Below are positions 51,373 through 62,558 of a stretch of 64,000 nucleotides of DNA, piece after piece (the first letter of the stretch is position 1; the number at the start of each line of letters is the position of its first letter). The notes beneath the pieces were generated by a model. It was not told where the DNA came from, did no database searches, and worked only from the letters and a program-made list of their open reading frames with translations. The position numbers were made by a program, and so were the translations under genes. This stretch comes from Staphylococcus schleiferi (GTDB lineage Bacteria; Bacillota; Bacilli; Staphylococcales; Staphylococcaceae), in assembly GCF_900458895.1 (NCBI RefSeq), contig NZ_LR962863.1:1984001-2048000 (forward strand). The letters are read 5' to 3'.

Positions 51373-51725
51373 ATCCCATAGCTGATCACATTCCTTATTG
51401 ATTCAATTTCGAGTACTGCTATTTTAAATTATTTAAGGTTACAATGAAGTAATGAAAAAAACAATACACATTATAGCTATGAAATACGCTAGTGAAAAAA
51501 TGATTAAATTAACTCTCTATTTGCTATTTATCCTCTCTCAAAAATATATCTCATCTATTCAAGTTGACGTAATAAACATAAAAAGGCTTCTCTATCTACT
51601 TTCTAAGCATTAAATACAATATATTCTTTCTATTCAACACATTGTTTTTTAAATATCATTTTTTATTTGTGAAAAAATGCACTTAGTGTTATATTACACA
51701 TATATCATAATAGAAGGTGTATAGT
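51373..51725. other. AT-rich spacer before the alcohol dehydrogenase gene
   Basis: About 350 bases of very AT-rich sequence with no supported gene. A weak TTAGTG/CATAAT pair at about 51684-51712 could be the dehydrogenase promoter. Confidence 0.35.
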
Positions 51726-52856
51726 ATGTTAGTAAAATCAGCCGTTGTGAATGCAGTTGGCAAGGATTATGAATTTGAGACATTAGAGCTCCAAGATATG
51801 CAAAAAGACGAAGTTATTGTAAAAGTCGTTGCATCTGGAATATGTCATTCAGATGAGGCAATTAGAATTGGAGAGGCAGAAATACCGTTACCTGCAGTTT
51901 TGGGTCATGAAGGCGCTGGTATTATCGTTAAAGTTGGAGAAGCAGCAAAAAACTTCAAGGTCGGTGATCACGTTTTAATGACCTATAATATTTGTGGTGA
52001 ATGCATGCAATGCAAATCTGGGCACCCCTCTTCTTGTAAATCTTGGGCAGCGCTAAATATGAGTGGCACAAGACTTGATGGTTCTTATGTATTCAAAAAA
52101 CAAGATGGTACACCGGTTTCGAACTTTTTTACTCAAAGTGCATTTTCCACGTATACCTTAACGAACTATAAGAATTTAGTTAAAATCGATGATAACATTG
52201 ACTTAAGATTAGTCGCCCCACTAGGATGCGGCTTTCTCACTGGTGCTGGTACCGTCGTAAATGGCTTAAAACCTCAATCAGGAGATAGTATAGCTGTATT
52301 TGGCACAGGTGCAGTTGGACTTGCTGCCTTAATGTTAGCAAAAGCTCAAGGATGTACGACTGTAATTGCTATTGATATTCATGATTATAGACTACAAATC
52401 GCTAAAGAATTAGGGGCAACACATGTTATCAATAGCTCTAAAGAAGACATATGCTCAGCAGTAAAACGTATCACTCAAGATAAAGGGGTCAAATTTTCTG
52501 TAGATACAACCGGAGTGCGTGATATCATGAAATCTTCTATTGAGATACTGAGTGCACAAGGCATTGCTGCACCAGTAGCAGTTACCCCCAAAACTATAGA
52601 TATTAATCCATTTTTAGATTTAGTTCTTCAAAACAAAACAATCAAAGGGGTTTTAATGGGTGATGCCATTGCACAAATTGAAATTCCTCAATTGATAGCA
52701 TTATATCAACAAGGAAAATTTAATTTCGATAGATTAATTCAATACTACAAATTTGAAGAGATTAATCAAGCAAGTTTAGATTCCAACACTGGAAAAGTAA
52801 TCAAACCTGTACTGATTATAGACCCTGAATACAAAGTTAGTAGTGCTGAAAAATAA
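51726..52856 (+). CDS. zinc-dependent alcohol dehydrogenase (aryl-alcohol type)
   Basis: A 376-residue medium-chain dehydrogenase. The catalytic zinc block is SGICHSDEAIR and LGHEGAGII (near residues 36-75), the structural zinc site CGECMQCKSGHPSSC (near 92-106), and the NAD site FGTGAVGLAAL (near 192). It resembles benzyl-alcohol dehydrogenases that oxidise aromatic or allylic alcohols with NAD. I use the ATG at 51726 (AAGGTG before it). It is a lone gene inside the accessory region. Confidence 0.85.
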   Translation: MLVKSAVVNAVGKDYEFETLELQDMQKDEVIVKVVASGICHSDEAIRIGEAEIPLPAVLGHEGAGIIVKVGEAAKNFKVGDHVLMTYNICGECMQCKSGHPSSCKSWAALNMSGTRLDGSYVFKKQDGTPVSNFFTQSAFSTYTLTNYKNLVKIDDNIDLRLVAPLGCGFLTGAGTVVNGLKPQSGDSIAVFGTGAVGLAALMLAKAQGCTTVIAIDIHDYRLQIAKELGATHVINSSKEDICSAVKRITQDKGVKFSVDTTGVRDIMKSSIEILSAQGIAAPVAVTPKTIDINPFLDLVLQNKTIKGVLMGDAIAQIEIPQLIALYQQGKFNFDRLIQYYKFEEINQASLDSNTGKVIKPVLIIDPEYKVSSAEK

Positions 52857-52926
52857 ATATGACATAACTCTAAAATATTTAAACCACACCGTCCAACTCG
52901 TATAGATTTTCTGTCAAATAGGACTG

Positions 52927-53699
52927 ATGAATAAAATATAGAGGTTAAGTAGCATAGCGTTGCTTAATCTTTTTTTTGCTACACCAATTGCTCAGTCTTC
53001 AAAACCATGTATAATCCAAACAAGTGAAATTTCTAGTAATGAAATCACACAATAAGATTTACATAAAAATAATTTACAAAATCCAAATGAAGTAGAAATT
53101 ATTGATAAAACAAATAGCGATGCAGATCCAGTTATTGAATTACCTAAAGAAGATATTGATTTAAAGGCAAATATTCAATATGATTTGGATACTGATACAA
53201 TGGAAGTCAAAGGTAGCTATATTGTTGAAAATGGCGAATCAATAAATAAGAAGTTTAATGTTTTAATAGATCAACTTGAAAATGAAGAGTATGAAGCTAC
53301 ATTTATCGACAAAGATACTAGTGAAATAATAAAACACAACTCAATTGAAGCTAAATCATCTGCATGGCCATTAATAATATTAGCAGCTGTAGCTAGATAT
53401 GGTGTGAAATACGCTGTAAAAAATATGGAAAGAGCGCAACTCAAAACGCTATTAAAACTAAAAGCTTTGGTAAAGTTTTACCTTCAATAGCCCATTTAGG
53501 AGCTAATAAAGGAAAACACATTCTTGCTAGTAAACATAATTGGAGCAAAGTAACTAAAAATAATTGGAGTGACGTTTCTAAAGTAATGTCACATGTTATG
53601 AGACAGGGAAAGCAAAGCAGAAATAAGAATACTGTATATTAAAAAACACTTACCATGAGTGCTAGAACAGTAGTCGTAACCTACACACGAAAAAAGTAA
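52927..53699 (+). pseudogene. SAR2788-family toxin gene, decayed
   Basis: From the ATG at 52927 the frame has a stop at codon 5, then a signal peptide core ALLNLFFATPIAQS, a stop near 53054, an acidic middle (VIELPKEDIDLKANIQYD; GSYIVENGESINKKFN), a hydrophobic WPLIILAAVARYGVKYAVKN, a frameshift near 53455, a C-terminal toxin domain with HILASKHNWSKV and WSDVSKVMSHVMRQGK, another stop at 53640, then VVVTYTRKK. This layout fits the SAR2788 family of putative secreted toxins. Several independent lesions mean it is dead. The next gene is in the immunity position. Confidence 0.7.
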
Positions 53700-53727
53700 A
53701 ATATATGTATCGAATGGAGGCAAATAA

Positions 53728-54153
53728 ATGAAAAGCACTAACATTATATTAAATTTATTACCAACTGAATTGCAAAGAATGTTAGAAAACAAAGACTTGG
53801 ACAATGTTTTAACATACTTTATGTCAAACGACATTTCAGACGAAAAATTAGCATATTATTTATCAAACCTTGCTAATCAAATTAACACGATTGAATATCA
53901 CGAAATGGTCGCAAGCATCTATCATTTTCATTTTAATTATGTAGTTAGTGCTTATGATTTAGCTTATTATCACTATTGGCAATCGCTTGAGATTTCACAA
54001 TTTAAAAATCAAAATTTGTTGAATGAATTTTTAGAGATTCTGGATGAACCAGATTTCGATATGATTAGTAAAGAGAATATTGAAATGGTTGCAAATAAAG
54101 TACTTGAAAAAGACCCTAAAAATGATATAGCTATTAAATACGCTAAATCATAA
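53728..54153 (+). CDS. acidic helical protein, probable immunity protein of the decayed toxin
   Basis: A 141-residue, acidic, mainly helical protein with no signal peptide, starting MKSTNIILNLLPTELQRML and ending LEKDPKNDIAIKYAKS. TGGAGG lies eight bases before the ATG. It starts 28 bases after the toxin remnant. Polymorphic toxins are followed by small acidic immunity genes; that position is the only basis for the function. The frame is intact although the toxin is dead, as expected if it still protects against relatives' toxins. Confidence 0.55.
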   Translation: MKSTNIILNLLPTELQRMLENKDLDNVLTYFMSNDISDEKLAYYLSNLANQINTIEYHEMVASIYHFHFNYVVSAYDLAYYHYWQSLEISQFKNQNLLNEFLEILDEPDFDMISKENIEMVANKVLEKDPKNDIAIKYAKS

Positions 54154-54174
54154 TTCATAATTAAACCAAAAGGG

Positions 54175-54514
54175 CTGGGACATAATTCCAAAAATAAAAA
54201 AAGAATCCTCAGAAAAGTTATCTAAAGAAGAGATGAATCAAATTGAAACCTATCTAGAGAACAAAGAAAAAAATTAAATTTCTCAAATCGAAAATACGGC
54301 CAATACTCAAGAACGTAAAACATTGAGAAAATAGCGAAGCCAAATTAAAAAAAGCAAAAAAGCAATTAATGATCTTAGAGAACGTAAAATTAAATATGAG
54401 AATCAAAAGGAAATTTATGGTGACAGAAAGCGCTATTCAACAACAGGTCATGATGCGGCATTTATGGGAATGAAAGATGACCACATGAAAAATGGACAAT
54501 TAAAACCAGGATAT
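54175..54514 (+). mobile_element. IS1182-family transposase fragment
   Basis: One continuous frame with two stop codons (near 54277 and 54334) ends with YSTTGHDAAFMGMKDDHM and NGQLKPGYNL, matching the centre of IS1182-type transposases. Both element ends are missing. The sequence begins within GGGCTGGGACATAATTCC, a relative of the dispersed GGGACAGAAATCC repeat. It joins directly to an unrelated toxin-like frame at about 54515. Confidence 0.75.
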
Positions 54515-54516
54515 AA

Positions 54517-54792
54517 CTTACTAAAAAAGCTATTAAGGGTAAATTAGTATGTGCAGTTAAAACTGTTACTGACAATCAAAAAGCAGCAAATGCTGTTTCA
54601 AAAAATTTCGAAGCAATTGATGCAGAACTACGCCCTTTGTTAAAATTATCTGAAGTCCCAGCTAACTCAGTTGCTGATGCAGTGTATAGAGGATTAGTAG
54701 AAGCTGGCGTTGAAAAAGGCCTCGCTGGTCAAGTTAAAGTTGCAGTAAAAAAGGTATTAACTTACTTGTTTAGGAGTGAAAATAATGTTTGA
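54517..54792 (+). pseudogene. C-terminal fragment of a toxin- or bacteriocin-like protein
   Basis: An open frame of 91 codons follows the IS fragment without a start codon: KGKLVCAVKTVTDNQKAAN, then LKLSEVPANSVADAVYRGL and EKGLAGQVKVAVKKVLTYLF. It is alpha-helical and its last part is amphipathic and hydrophobic. It overlaps the next gene by eight bases (TGA inside ATGTTTGA), the arrangement of a coupled toxin-immunity pair. I do not recognise the family. The 5' part is missing. Confidence 0.5.
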
Positions 54793-55138
54793 AAATAAAG
54801 ATGATATAAGGTTACTATATCAAGCAGTTTCAGAACTAGCTGAAATCGTAGGACATCATCCTTACAATACAAAATCAATAAGTCTTTTATGTTTAGACTT
54901 AGGTATCACTCTAGATGAATATGAAAAAGTATTGATGGCATTTATAAGGTTGTCTAATAACAAAAATACTGATGATATGAACATTGAAGAATTTAAATCT
55001 ATACTAATTAAAAATATAGCTAAATATGACGAAATAACAGACTCTCAAGCTTTAAGATTTATAGAAGGCTACGCTAGAAATTATATACCTGAATTATTAC
55101 CATATGCACAAAAGTTATATCTTGATTTAAGAGTATAA
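54785..55138 (+). CDS. hypothetical protein in immunity-like position
   Basis: A 117-residue soluble helical protein: MFENKDDIRLLYQAVSEL at the start and YARNYIPELLPYAQKLYLDL at the end. AGGAGTG lies eight bases before the ATG, and the ATG overlaps the preceding frame by eight bases. No family recognised. Small size, acidic character and coupling to the upstream fragment suggest an immunity or antitoxin role (inference). A terminator follows at 55143. Confidence 0.55.
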   Translation: MFENKDDIRLLYQAVSELAEIVGHHPYNTKSISLLCLDLGITLDEYEKVLMAFIRLSNNKNTDDMNIEEFKSILIKNIAKYDEITDSQALRFIEGYARNYIPELLPYAQKLYLDLRV

Positions 55139-55142
55139 AAAT

Positions 55143-55178
55143 AAGAGCATAGCATTGATTTGCTAGGCTCTTTTTAAT
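55143..55178 (+). terminator. terminator after the second immunity-like gene
   Basis: AAGAGCATAGCA and TGCTAGGCTCTT pair with one mismatch around TTGATT and are followed by TTTTTAATTT. Confidence 0.8.
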
Positions 55179-55237
55179 TTTAACCCTCCAATAGAACATC
55201 ATCTATAATTTTAGTTCTATTAGGGTACTTTTTTCGT

Positions 55238-55396
55238 TTATTTCTCAGCATCTTCTATTTTCTTACGCTCAATCGTTTCTGAACGTTGTGCTTGTTTCAG
55301 TTGTGGCTCAAAGTGTGATTTTTCTTCGTCACATTGTTTAAGTTATTTCTTTAATACACGTAATTCGTTTCTGGTCGTTTCATCTGGAGTTTTAGA
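55238..55396 (-). pseudogene. decayed coding trace, coiled-coil-like C-terminus
   Basis: On the reverse strand a frame with one internal stop reads SKTPDETTRNELRVLKK, then EEKSHFEPQLKQAQRSETI and ends RKKIEDAEK. It is rich in Lys, Glu and Gln like a coiled coil at the end of a plasmid or phage protein. No start remains and the family is unknown. The rest of 55179-55640 is AT-rich without a gene. Confidence 0.3.
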
Positions 55397-55640
55397 TACT
55401 CACCTAGAAATGATGTGTTTTTTATTCCTTTCTTCTTCTAGCAAATACCATATGTATGTTTAATATTATTAAATCAATAAAAACTCCCCCTTTAAGATAG
55501 TTTTTCAATAAATCACCTATAAACGTCAAGATAAATACGTACAATTTCACTTAAATAAGAATATACAGTTTTATTCCTTTTCTGAAAGGAAATGCTTTTC
55601 TAATCTATAGGACTTTCCAACGATAGAGACGATTGGAGTT

Positions 55641-55910
55641 ATGATGCAATGCAGTTTAGTCCATTATTTATTGAGTCTTGATGAGAGGCTCAAAGAGACA
55701 TATGAAACGGGGCATCGTCTTTTAAGTGCTTCAAAAGCAGACGATATCCAACAATTACAGTTCATCTTACAGGATTCAAAAACAAAAGATATTTCACAAG
55801 GACTCAAGTGTGTCATTCAAAAAGCATTTGTAAGTGAATGTAAAAAACATATTAAACAAGAAATAACGTTGTTTAATGCGTTATCGTCTCGCCAACCGAC
55901 GTTGACATAG
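55641..55910 (+). CDS. 89-residue hypothetical protein, possibly transposase-derived
   Basis: The frame starts MMQCSLVHYLLSLDERLKE and contains GHRLLSASKADDIQQLQF and KKHIKQEITLFNALSSRQ. The pattern is weakly like the region before the C-terminal motif of ISL3-type transposases, but the end is truncated. TTGGAG lies before the ATG. It sits between decayed genes and ssrA. Origin uncertain; may be a remnant. Confidence 0.35.
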   Translation: MMQCSLVHYLLSLDERLKETYETGHRLLSASKADDIQQLQFILQDSKTKDISQGLKCVIQKAFVSECKKHIKQEITLFNALSSRQPTLT

Positions 55911-55918
55911 AGCCAATA

Positions 55919-55953
55919 AAAAAAGCCCATAACCACAAGGGTTATAGACTAAA
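55919..55953 (-). terminator. terminator of ssrA
   Basis: AGTCTATAACC and GGTTATGGGCT pair and are followed by a run of T on the reverse strand. It begins four bases after the tmRNA 3' end. Confidence 0.85.
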
Positions 55954-55955
55954 GT

Positions 55956-55970
55956 ATGGAGACGGCGGGA
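55956..55970. other. island attachment core at the 3' end of ssrA
   Basis: The reverse strand reads TCCCGCCGTCTCCAT, identical to the core sequence I recall for staphylococcal islands that integrate at the tmRNA gene. I found only one copy in the window and no integrase, so it looks like an unoccupied or abandoned site. Confidence 0.5.
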
Positions 55971-56314
55971 TTTGAACCCGCGTCCAAAGGTCCTGATACA
56001 AATGTTTCTACGTGTGTAGTCTATCCATGAATTTCACATCATGCAAGGCGATAGACAGCCAAACATGATGCTAGTTTGATTGATCTCTTCTCGTCAGACT
56101 TCAAACGGCAGTGACGAGCGTATCCTACTAAAGTTGAATCACGTTAACAGCACATAGGCGATGCGGTTAGGTGATGCAGAGTGCAATTACGCAGCTACTG
56201 CTAAATTATTGTTAGTTTTGCCAGTTATTATAAACTGATGTGTTGATAACGGAGACAACCCTCCGACACGCTTCATGAGCTCTGGGGACCCCTGTCGAAT
56301 CCATAAACGTCCCC
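55957..56314 (-). ncRNA. ssrA: transfer-messenger RNA
   Basis: The 358-base RNA frees stalled ribosomes together with SmpB. The 5' end reads GGGGACGTTTATGGATTCG and the 3' end GGGTTCAAATCCCGCCGTC followed by TCCA, forming the tRNA-Ala-like part. The tag frame reads GKTNNNLAVAA before TAA, ending in the AA recognised by ClpXP. It is followed by a terminator. smpB lies just upstream on the same strand. Confidence 0.96.
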
Positions 56315-56387
56315 GTTATTCTAAATGTGCTTTCTTTATACGAAAGCACATTATATCATATCAAAATTTTACAATCTTAGCAATGCT

Positions 56388-56852
56388 TTAATATTTTTGT
56401 TTCATTGCACGATCCATATCTCGCTTCACAGCTTTTTCTTTTAAAGTTTGACGTTTATCGTATTTTTTCTTGCCTCTTGCAATACCAAGTAATACTTTAC
56501 AATTTCCATGCTTTAAATAGAGCTTGAGCGGAATAATCGAATATCCGATTTCACGTGTACGTTCACCGAGTTTAGTAATTTCTCGCTTGTGCAACAATAA
56601 TTTGCGTATACGTCTTGGGTCATGGTTGAAACGATTACCTTCTTCATAAGGTGCGATATGCATATTGTGAAGAAAGATTTCACCGCGTTTAACTTGTGCA
56701 TAGCTGTCCTTTAAATTCGCACTTCCACGACGTATCGACTTAATTTCAGTCCCTTGCAACACAATGCCCGCTTCAATCGTGTCTTCGATGTTATAATCAT
56801 GACGTGCCTTACGATTTTCTGCTAATGTGCCTTTACCTGATTTTTTTGGCAT
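56388..56852 (-). CDS. smpB: SsrA-binding protein
   Basis: A 154-residue tmRNA partner. It shows the SmpB OB-fold with [37 protein letters not shown] and the C-terminal tail [17 protein letters not shown]. The ATG at 56852 follows GAGGTGAAACCA; the longer frame is not needed. It lies 15 bases downstream of the restored rnr frame and 73 bases upstream of ssrA. Confidence 0.96.
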   Translation of the reverse strand: MPKKSGKGTLAENRKARHDYNIEDTIEAGIVLQGTEIKSIRRGSANLKDSYAQVKRGEIFLHNMHIAPYEEGNRFNHDPRRIRKLLLHKREITKLGERTREIGYSIIPLKLYLKHGNCKVLLGIARGKKKYDKRQTLKEKAVKRDMDRAMKQKY

Positions 56853-56867
56853 TGGTTTCACCTCAAA

Positions 56868-59223
56868 TTATTTTTTCTTTTTTCGTGCTTTTTTCTTCAC
56901 ACTTTTCCCTTTATAAAAAGGTTGATGCTGTGTATTTCCAGATTTTTCACGACGGCGTGCGTTTTTTCCTTTACGTTGCTTCTGCTTTTTCTTTTTAGTT
57001 TTTTTCTTTTCAAACTGATTACCTTTTGTTGCTGCTTGTATCGTTTTACCGCGTGCTTTTTTATCTCGTTGTCGACCAAAATCAATAGGCATGCCTACAA
57101 TTTGAAAAATCAATTTGTCGTTCTTCTACATCTACATGAACCACTTTGACTTTTACAACATCACCAATTCGATAGACAGTCGCTTTTCTTTCAGCGATAA
57201 GCGCCATTTGTCGCTCATCAAAATGGTAATAGTCATCGGTCATATTTTGAACATTGATCATCCCTTCAATTGTATTTGGGAGTTCAATAAACATACCAAA
57301 GTTTGCTACTGAACTAATGACACCTTCAAATTCATTACCAATATGTTGAATCATGTACTCTGCTTTTTTAAGTTCATCCGTATAACGTTCCGCATCGACC
57401 GCACGACGTTCACGTTGTGACGTATGCTCAGCAATTTGAGGTAACTTTTCTTCCCATTCGTGTTTCGCTTTTCCATCCATCGACTTTTCAATAAGATATT
57501 TTCTAATCAATCGGTGTACGATTAAGTCTGGATAACGTCGTATAGGTGATGTAAAGTGCGTATAATAATCAGCTGCTAAACCGAAATGACCTAAATTTTC
57601 TGCATCGTAATGCGCTTGTTGCATTGAGCGAAGCATCATTGTGGATATGACCATATCTTCTGGTCTTCCCGTAATTTCTTCACTAATACTTTGTAAAGTA
57701 CTTGGATGAATATCTTCCCCTGTTCCTTGAATCATGATGCCAAAATTCGTAATAAAGTCAAAAAATTGGCGTAATCGCTCTGATTTTGGTTGTTCATGAA
57801 CACGGTAAATAAATGGAACTTCCATCTTACTAAAATGTTCTGCTATCGTTTCATTGGCAATCAACATAAATGATTCAATAAGTCGCTCACCTTCACCACG
57901 TTCACGTGTAACCACTTCTTTTGGAATACCTTCTTCATTGACTAAAACCTTAGCCTCTTTGATATCAAAATCTATTTCGCCACGTTTTTTACGCATATCG
58001 ATTAATGTTTGAGATAAATCTTTAGCTAAATCTAACATGGGTACAAGCTCACGATATTTTTGGCGTGTTTCTGGATCTCTATCAGTAATGATACGATTCA
58101 CAGCTTCATATGTCATTCTTGCATTAGAATGAATCACACTATCAAATATTTCGTGTTTGATGACTTTACCTTCAGGATTAATGACCATACGGCAACTCAT
58201 CGCCAAACGATCAACATTTGGATTTAACGAACAAATTCCGTTACTTAATCGATGTGGAATCATTGGTATTACACGGTCAACTAAATACACACTTGTCGAA
58301 CGATCATAAGCTTCTCGATCGAGTGCAGAACCTTCTTTGACGTAATAACTCACATCAGCAATACTTACTGTTAATTCAGTATTTCCATGATCTAATTTTT
58401 TGACTGCAATCGCATCATCTAAATCTTTCGCGTCTGCGCCATCAATGGTAATAGTTAAATCTTGACGCAAATCTTGACGTCCTTCAAGTTCTGACGGTTG
58501 AATTGTTTCAGGAATGCGTTCAGCCTCTTTCAAAACATCATCTGGAAATTCTATCTCGATTCCATGTTGATAAATGATGGATAAAATATCTACGCCTGGA
58601 TCATTTTTATGGCCTAAAATCGCTGATACTTGGCCTTCAGGATTATTAGTTCCATCAGAATACTTTGTAATTTGTACAAGAACTTTATGGCCATCAATCG
58701 CACCTAAATCCTGCCCTTTAGGAATAAAGATGTCTTGCATAATTCTTTTATCATCAGGCACCACGAAACCAAAATGACGGGCTTCTGAGAATGTACCAAC
58801 CACTTGTTTAATCGAATGTGATTCTATCGCCTTTACTTCACCTTCAAATTTTCCTTTACGGAAGTCGCCGCGAGATTTTTTCACTTCTACGATAACCGTA
58901 TCGCCATCCATTGCTCTATTAATTTTTGTAGGCGGTATAAAGATATCTTCCATGTCCTCTTCTTCAGGTCTAAGAAACGCAAACCCTTTCTTATTTTGGC
59001 TTAATGTTCCTCTGACAATGCCTGGTTTAGGTCCGCGTTTTTGATAACGGTCTTGTTTTGTCCGTGTAACCATTCCTGATTGTTCTAACTCAACCAATAT
59101 TTTTATGAGGTCACGAAATGAATCTGCACTATTTAATCCTAATGCATCTTGGAAGTCAGACACTGACATCGGTTCATAATCAGCGCTTTGGATAATTGCC
59201 TTAATCTCTTCTTTTAAATTCAT
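56868..59223 (-). pseudogene. rnr: ribonuclease R gene with a frameshift before the Lys-rich tail
   Basis: The main frame (57082-59223) encodes 713 residues: N-terminal winged helix and cold-shock domains, the RNB core with DAKDLDDAIAVKKL (near residue 265; catalytic Asp cluster), and the S1 domain ending ERQIDFSNCRHAY. The expected sequence ERQIDFQIVGMPIDFG continues in another frame to 56868 with a Lys/Arg-rich tail of about 70 residues. One extra T in the T-run (A-run at 57105-57109 on the plus strand) explains the stop. The catalytic core is complete, so the truncated enzyme may still act. Confidence 0.88.
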
Positions 59224-59305
59224 CTTGCTCCTCCTTTCTATTTAAAATCTGATTTAAATGACTTTCTAACTTGTCACGTATTTAAAATTGACTTTTTAAT
59301 ATGCG

Positions 59306-60046
59306 CTATTCAGACCAATCTAATGTTTCTAAAAATGAATAAATTTCTTCAAACACAGCTTCTTTTTCTTTATCAATTGTAATGACATGACCTGAATTTT
59401 GATACCATGATAAATGCTTATCTTCAGAAATAGCTTCATTGTATATGATATTAGCAGAATCCGGATTAATCATTTCATCGTTTTCTGATTGAATCACGAG
59501 TAACGGATCCATCACTTCATCTACAGCATCTCTGACTTCTTGCAATGTACCTTGGAGTTCTTTTAAAGTACTAGTCGGATGAAATGCTACCATCTCTTTT
59601 TCTATCGTCGCTTCATCTTTCCCCTCATACTTTTTAAAGTTTCTAGCATATTCTAAAACACCTTCATACATTGCACCTTCTGTTTTAATGTACATCGGCG
59701 TACACATGGTTACAATACCCTTCACACTGCGATTTAAGCTTAATTTCAGCGCAAATACGCCACCTAATGATAAACCTGCTACAGCAATTTCATCGTAGCC
59801 TTGTTCTACTAAGTAATCATAACCATCCACTGCATCTTTATACCACACATGTGGGCTTGATTTTAAAATTTCTTCTGGTGGCACTGCATGTCCCTCATAA
59901 TGAGGCGCATAGGAAGTATAGCCTTTCTTTTGTAAAAAGCGGCCTAACTGGCGTACGTCTGAACTATTACCTGTAAAACCGTGTAATAATAACACAGCGC
60001 GTTTCCCTTCTTCAAAAAAGAAAGGCTTAGGTAGTTGAATTTTCAT
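59306..60046 (-). CDS. est: carboxylesterase/monoacylglycerol lipase-like
   Basis: A 246-residue alpha/beta hydrolase. [13 protein letters not shown] (oxyanion loop near residues 20-32), GLSLGG (nucleophilic Ser near 94) and [10 protein letters not shown] (catalytic His near 224) form the catalytic set of the Geobacillus Est30 type. It hydrolyses short-chain esters. The start at 60046 gives the same length as the S. aureus protein. It sits between secG and rnr, the standard order in this genus. Confidence 0.9.
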   Translation of the reverse strand: MKIQLPKPFFFEEGKRAVLLLHGFTGNSSDVRQLGRFLQKKGYTSYAPHYEGHAVPPEEILKSSPHVWYKDAVDGYDYLVEQGYDEIAVAGLSLGGVFALKLSLNRSVKGIVTMCTPMYIKTEGAMYEGVLEYARNFKKYEGKDEATIEKEMVAFHPTSTLKELQGTLQEVRDAVDEVMDPLLVIQSENDEMINPDSANIIYNEAISEDKHLSWYQNSGHVITIDKEKEAVFEEIYSFLETLDWSE

Positions 60047-60112
60047 AATACAATCTCGTCCTTTCAAACACTCATATGATTCATTCTATCGATAAAAAAT
60101 CGTACATACAAA

Positions 60113-60146
60113 CAAAAAAGCCCGACTTTTCAACGGCCGGACTCTA
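60113..60146 (-). terminator. terminator of secG
   Basis: AGTCCGG and TCGGGCT pair across a short loop and are followed on the reverse strand by TTTTTTG. Confidence 0.75.
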
Positions 60147-60377
60147 CATATTAAAGTAACTGATACCTAACATTAATACAAAGAAAATAATCGATAGTAC
60201 AATTGTCAATCTATGCAAAAATAAATCTACACCACGTTGTTTTTGCTTACCGAATAACTGTTCAGCACCACCGCTGATTGCGCCTGATAAGCCGTTACTC
60301 TTACCTTCTTGTAATAAAACAACCGTGATGAGTGCGATACAGTCAATAATGAGTAATACTACAAAAAAGGTATGCAT
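60144..60377 (-). CDS. secG: preprotein translocase subunit SecG
   Basis: A 77-residue membrane protein with two helices, [17 protein letters not shown] and [14 protein letters not shown], and the conserved loop [23 protein letters not shown]. It supports SecYE protein export. The ATG at 60377 follows GGAGGACAGTCTG and gives the usual length. Confidence 0.94.
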   Translation of the reverse strand: MHTFFVVLLIIDCIALITVVLLQEGKSNGLSGAISGGAEQLFGKQKQRGVDLFLHRLTIVLSIIFFVLMLGISYFNM

Positions 60378-60445
60378 CAGACTGTCCTCCATTCATCATA
60401 TACGGAAGCTATTTTACCATATTTGCCGTATATTCACAATATAGT

Positions 60446-60913
60446 TTAAAGATTAAATGTCGATTTACGCTTCACACTTACGGTAATCATCATTATCGCG
60501 AGAACTAAAGAACCTAAATTCACGAGGAGATAAGGAACTAGTGCGAAAAATCCTTTCACATGAAAAATCGCTGCATAAAGGATGGGTGGATTGAGTAGCG
60601 CATTAAATAATTGGGAAATAAAGACTGCAAGCATAAACCACCATAAATAAGGATGTTGATTTTTAAGAGCAACGACACCTGCTGCATAGGCTAAAACATA
60701 TAAAATGCCTACATAGCGTAAGCTGTTATTAATTGCATTGATGCTATTTTCTGTTGCCTTATTACCCGAATGTTCCAACATATACGTAATCACATGACCA
60801 TCAACAATAACGACCTGATGAATCACTAAGCAGACCGCAAATAAAAATGAAATATAGCCTAATAATTTGCCGGTATGTTGTGCACGCATTTCAGAGTTTT
60901 GTAGTTGTGACAT
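60446..60913 (-). CDS. four-helix membrane protein of unknown function
   Basis: A 155-residue protein with an N-terminal hydrophilic stretch and four predicted membrane segments (LLGYISFLFAVCLVIHQVVI; YVGILYVLAYAAGVVAL; LWWFMLAVFISQLF; LVPYLLVNLGSLVLAIMMI). It is found between eno and secG in staphylococci; no function is known to me. AAGGAG lies before the ATG. The long gap between it and the eno terminator holds nothing else. Confidence 0.75.
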   Translation of the reverse strand: MSQLQNSEMRAQHTGKLLGYISFLFAVCLVIHQVVIVDGHVITYMLEHSGNKATENSINAINNSLRYVGILYVLAYAAGVVALKNQHPYLWWFMLAVFISQLFNALLNPPILYAAIFHVKGFFALVPYLLVNLGSLVLAIMMITVSVKRKSTFNL

Positions 60914-61049
60914 AAAAGACTCCTTCTTATACTTTTAATATTATTATATCAGTTTCAAAACACATTGAAAATCTAAGTCTTGGTCGAAATAAAACGAACA
61001 CAACGATATCTATTTGAGCACTCCACTTATATTAAAGTTTTGAATGAAA

Positions 61050-61092
61050 AAACGAGAGGTTAAGCAACAAATTAGTGTTACTCAACCTCTCA
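61050..61092 (-). terminator. terminator of the gpmI-eno transcript
   Basis: GAGAGGTTAAGCAAC and GTTACTCAACCTCTC pair as a long stem; on the reverse strand CGTTTTTTC follows. It lies 33 bases after eno. Confidence 0.88.
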
Positions 61093-61124
61093 ATTATCAT
61101 TTAATTCATCTATTTAACTTAATA

Positions 61125-62447
<1,323 letters not shown>

Positions 62448-62558
62448 TCAATCAATTTTATGATCTGTTCTTAATTTTTTAAACAGACATTATTTTATCC
62501 AAAACAGGTTGGCTGTTCATTGTTATTATAACGAGTAATACTTATTTTTCAAAATGAT

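Noticed and set aside
52943..52978. Hairpin GGTTAAGTAGC/GTTGCTTAATC with a T-run after the alcohol dehydrogenase gene
   Set aside because: The sequence encodes the signal peptide region of the decayed SAR2788-type toxin (LSSIALLNLFF), so the T-run is coding; a terminator role cannot be claimed.
54175..55910. Prophage remnant
   Set aside because: I see no integrase, capsid, terminase or lysis genes; the pieces are IS, toxin-like and unknown frames.
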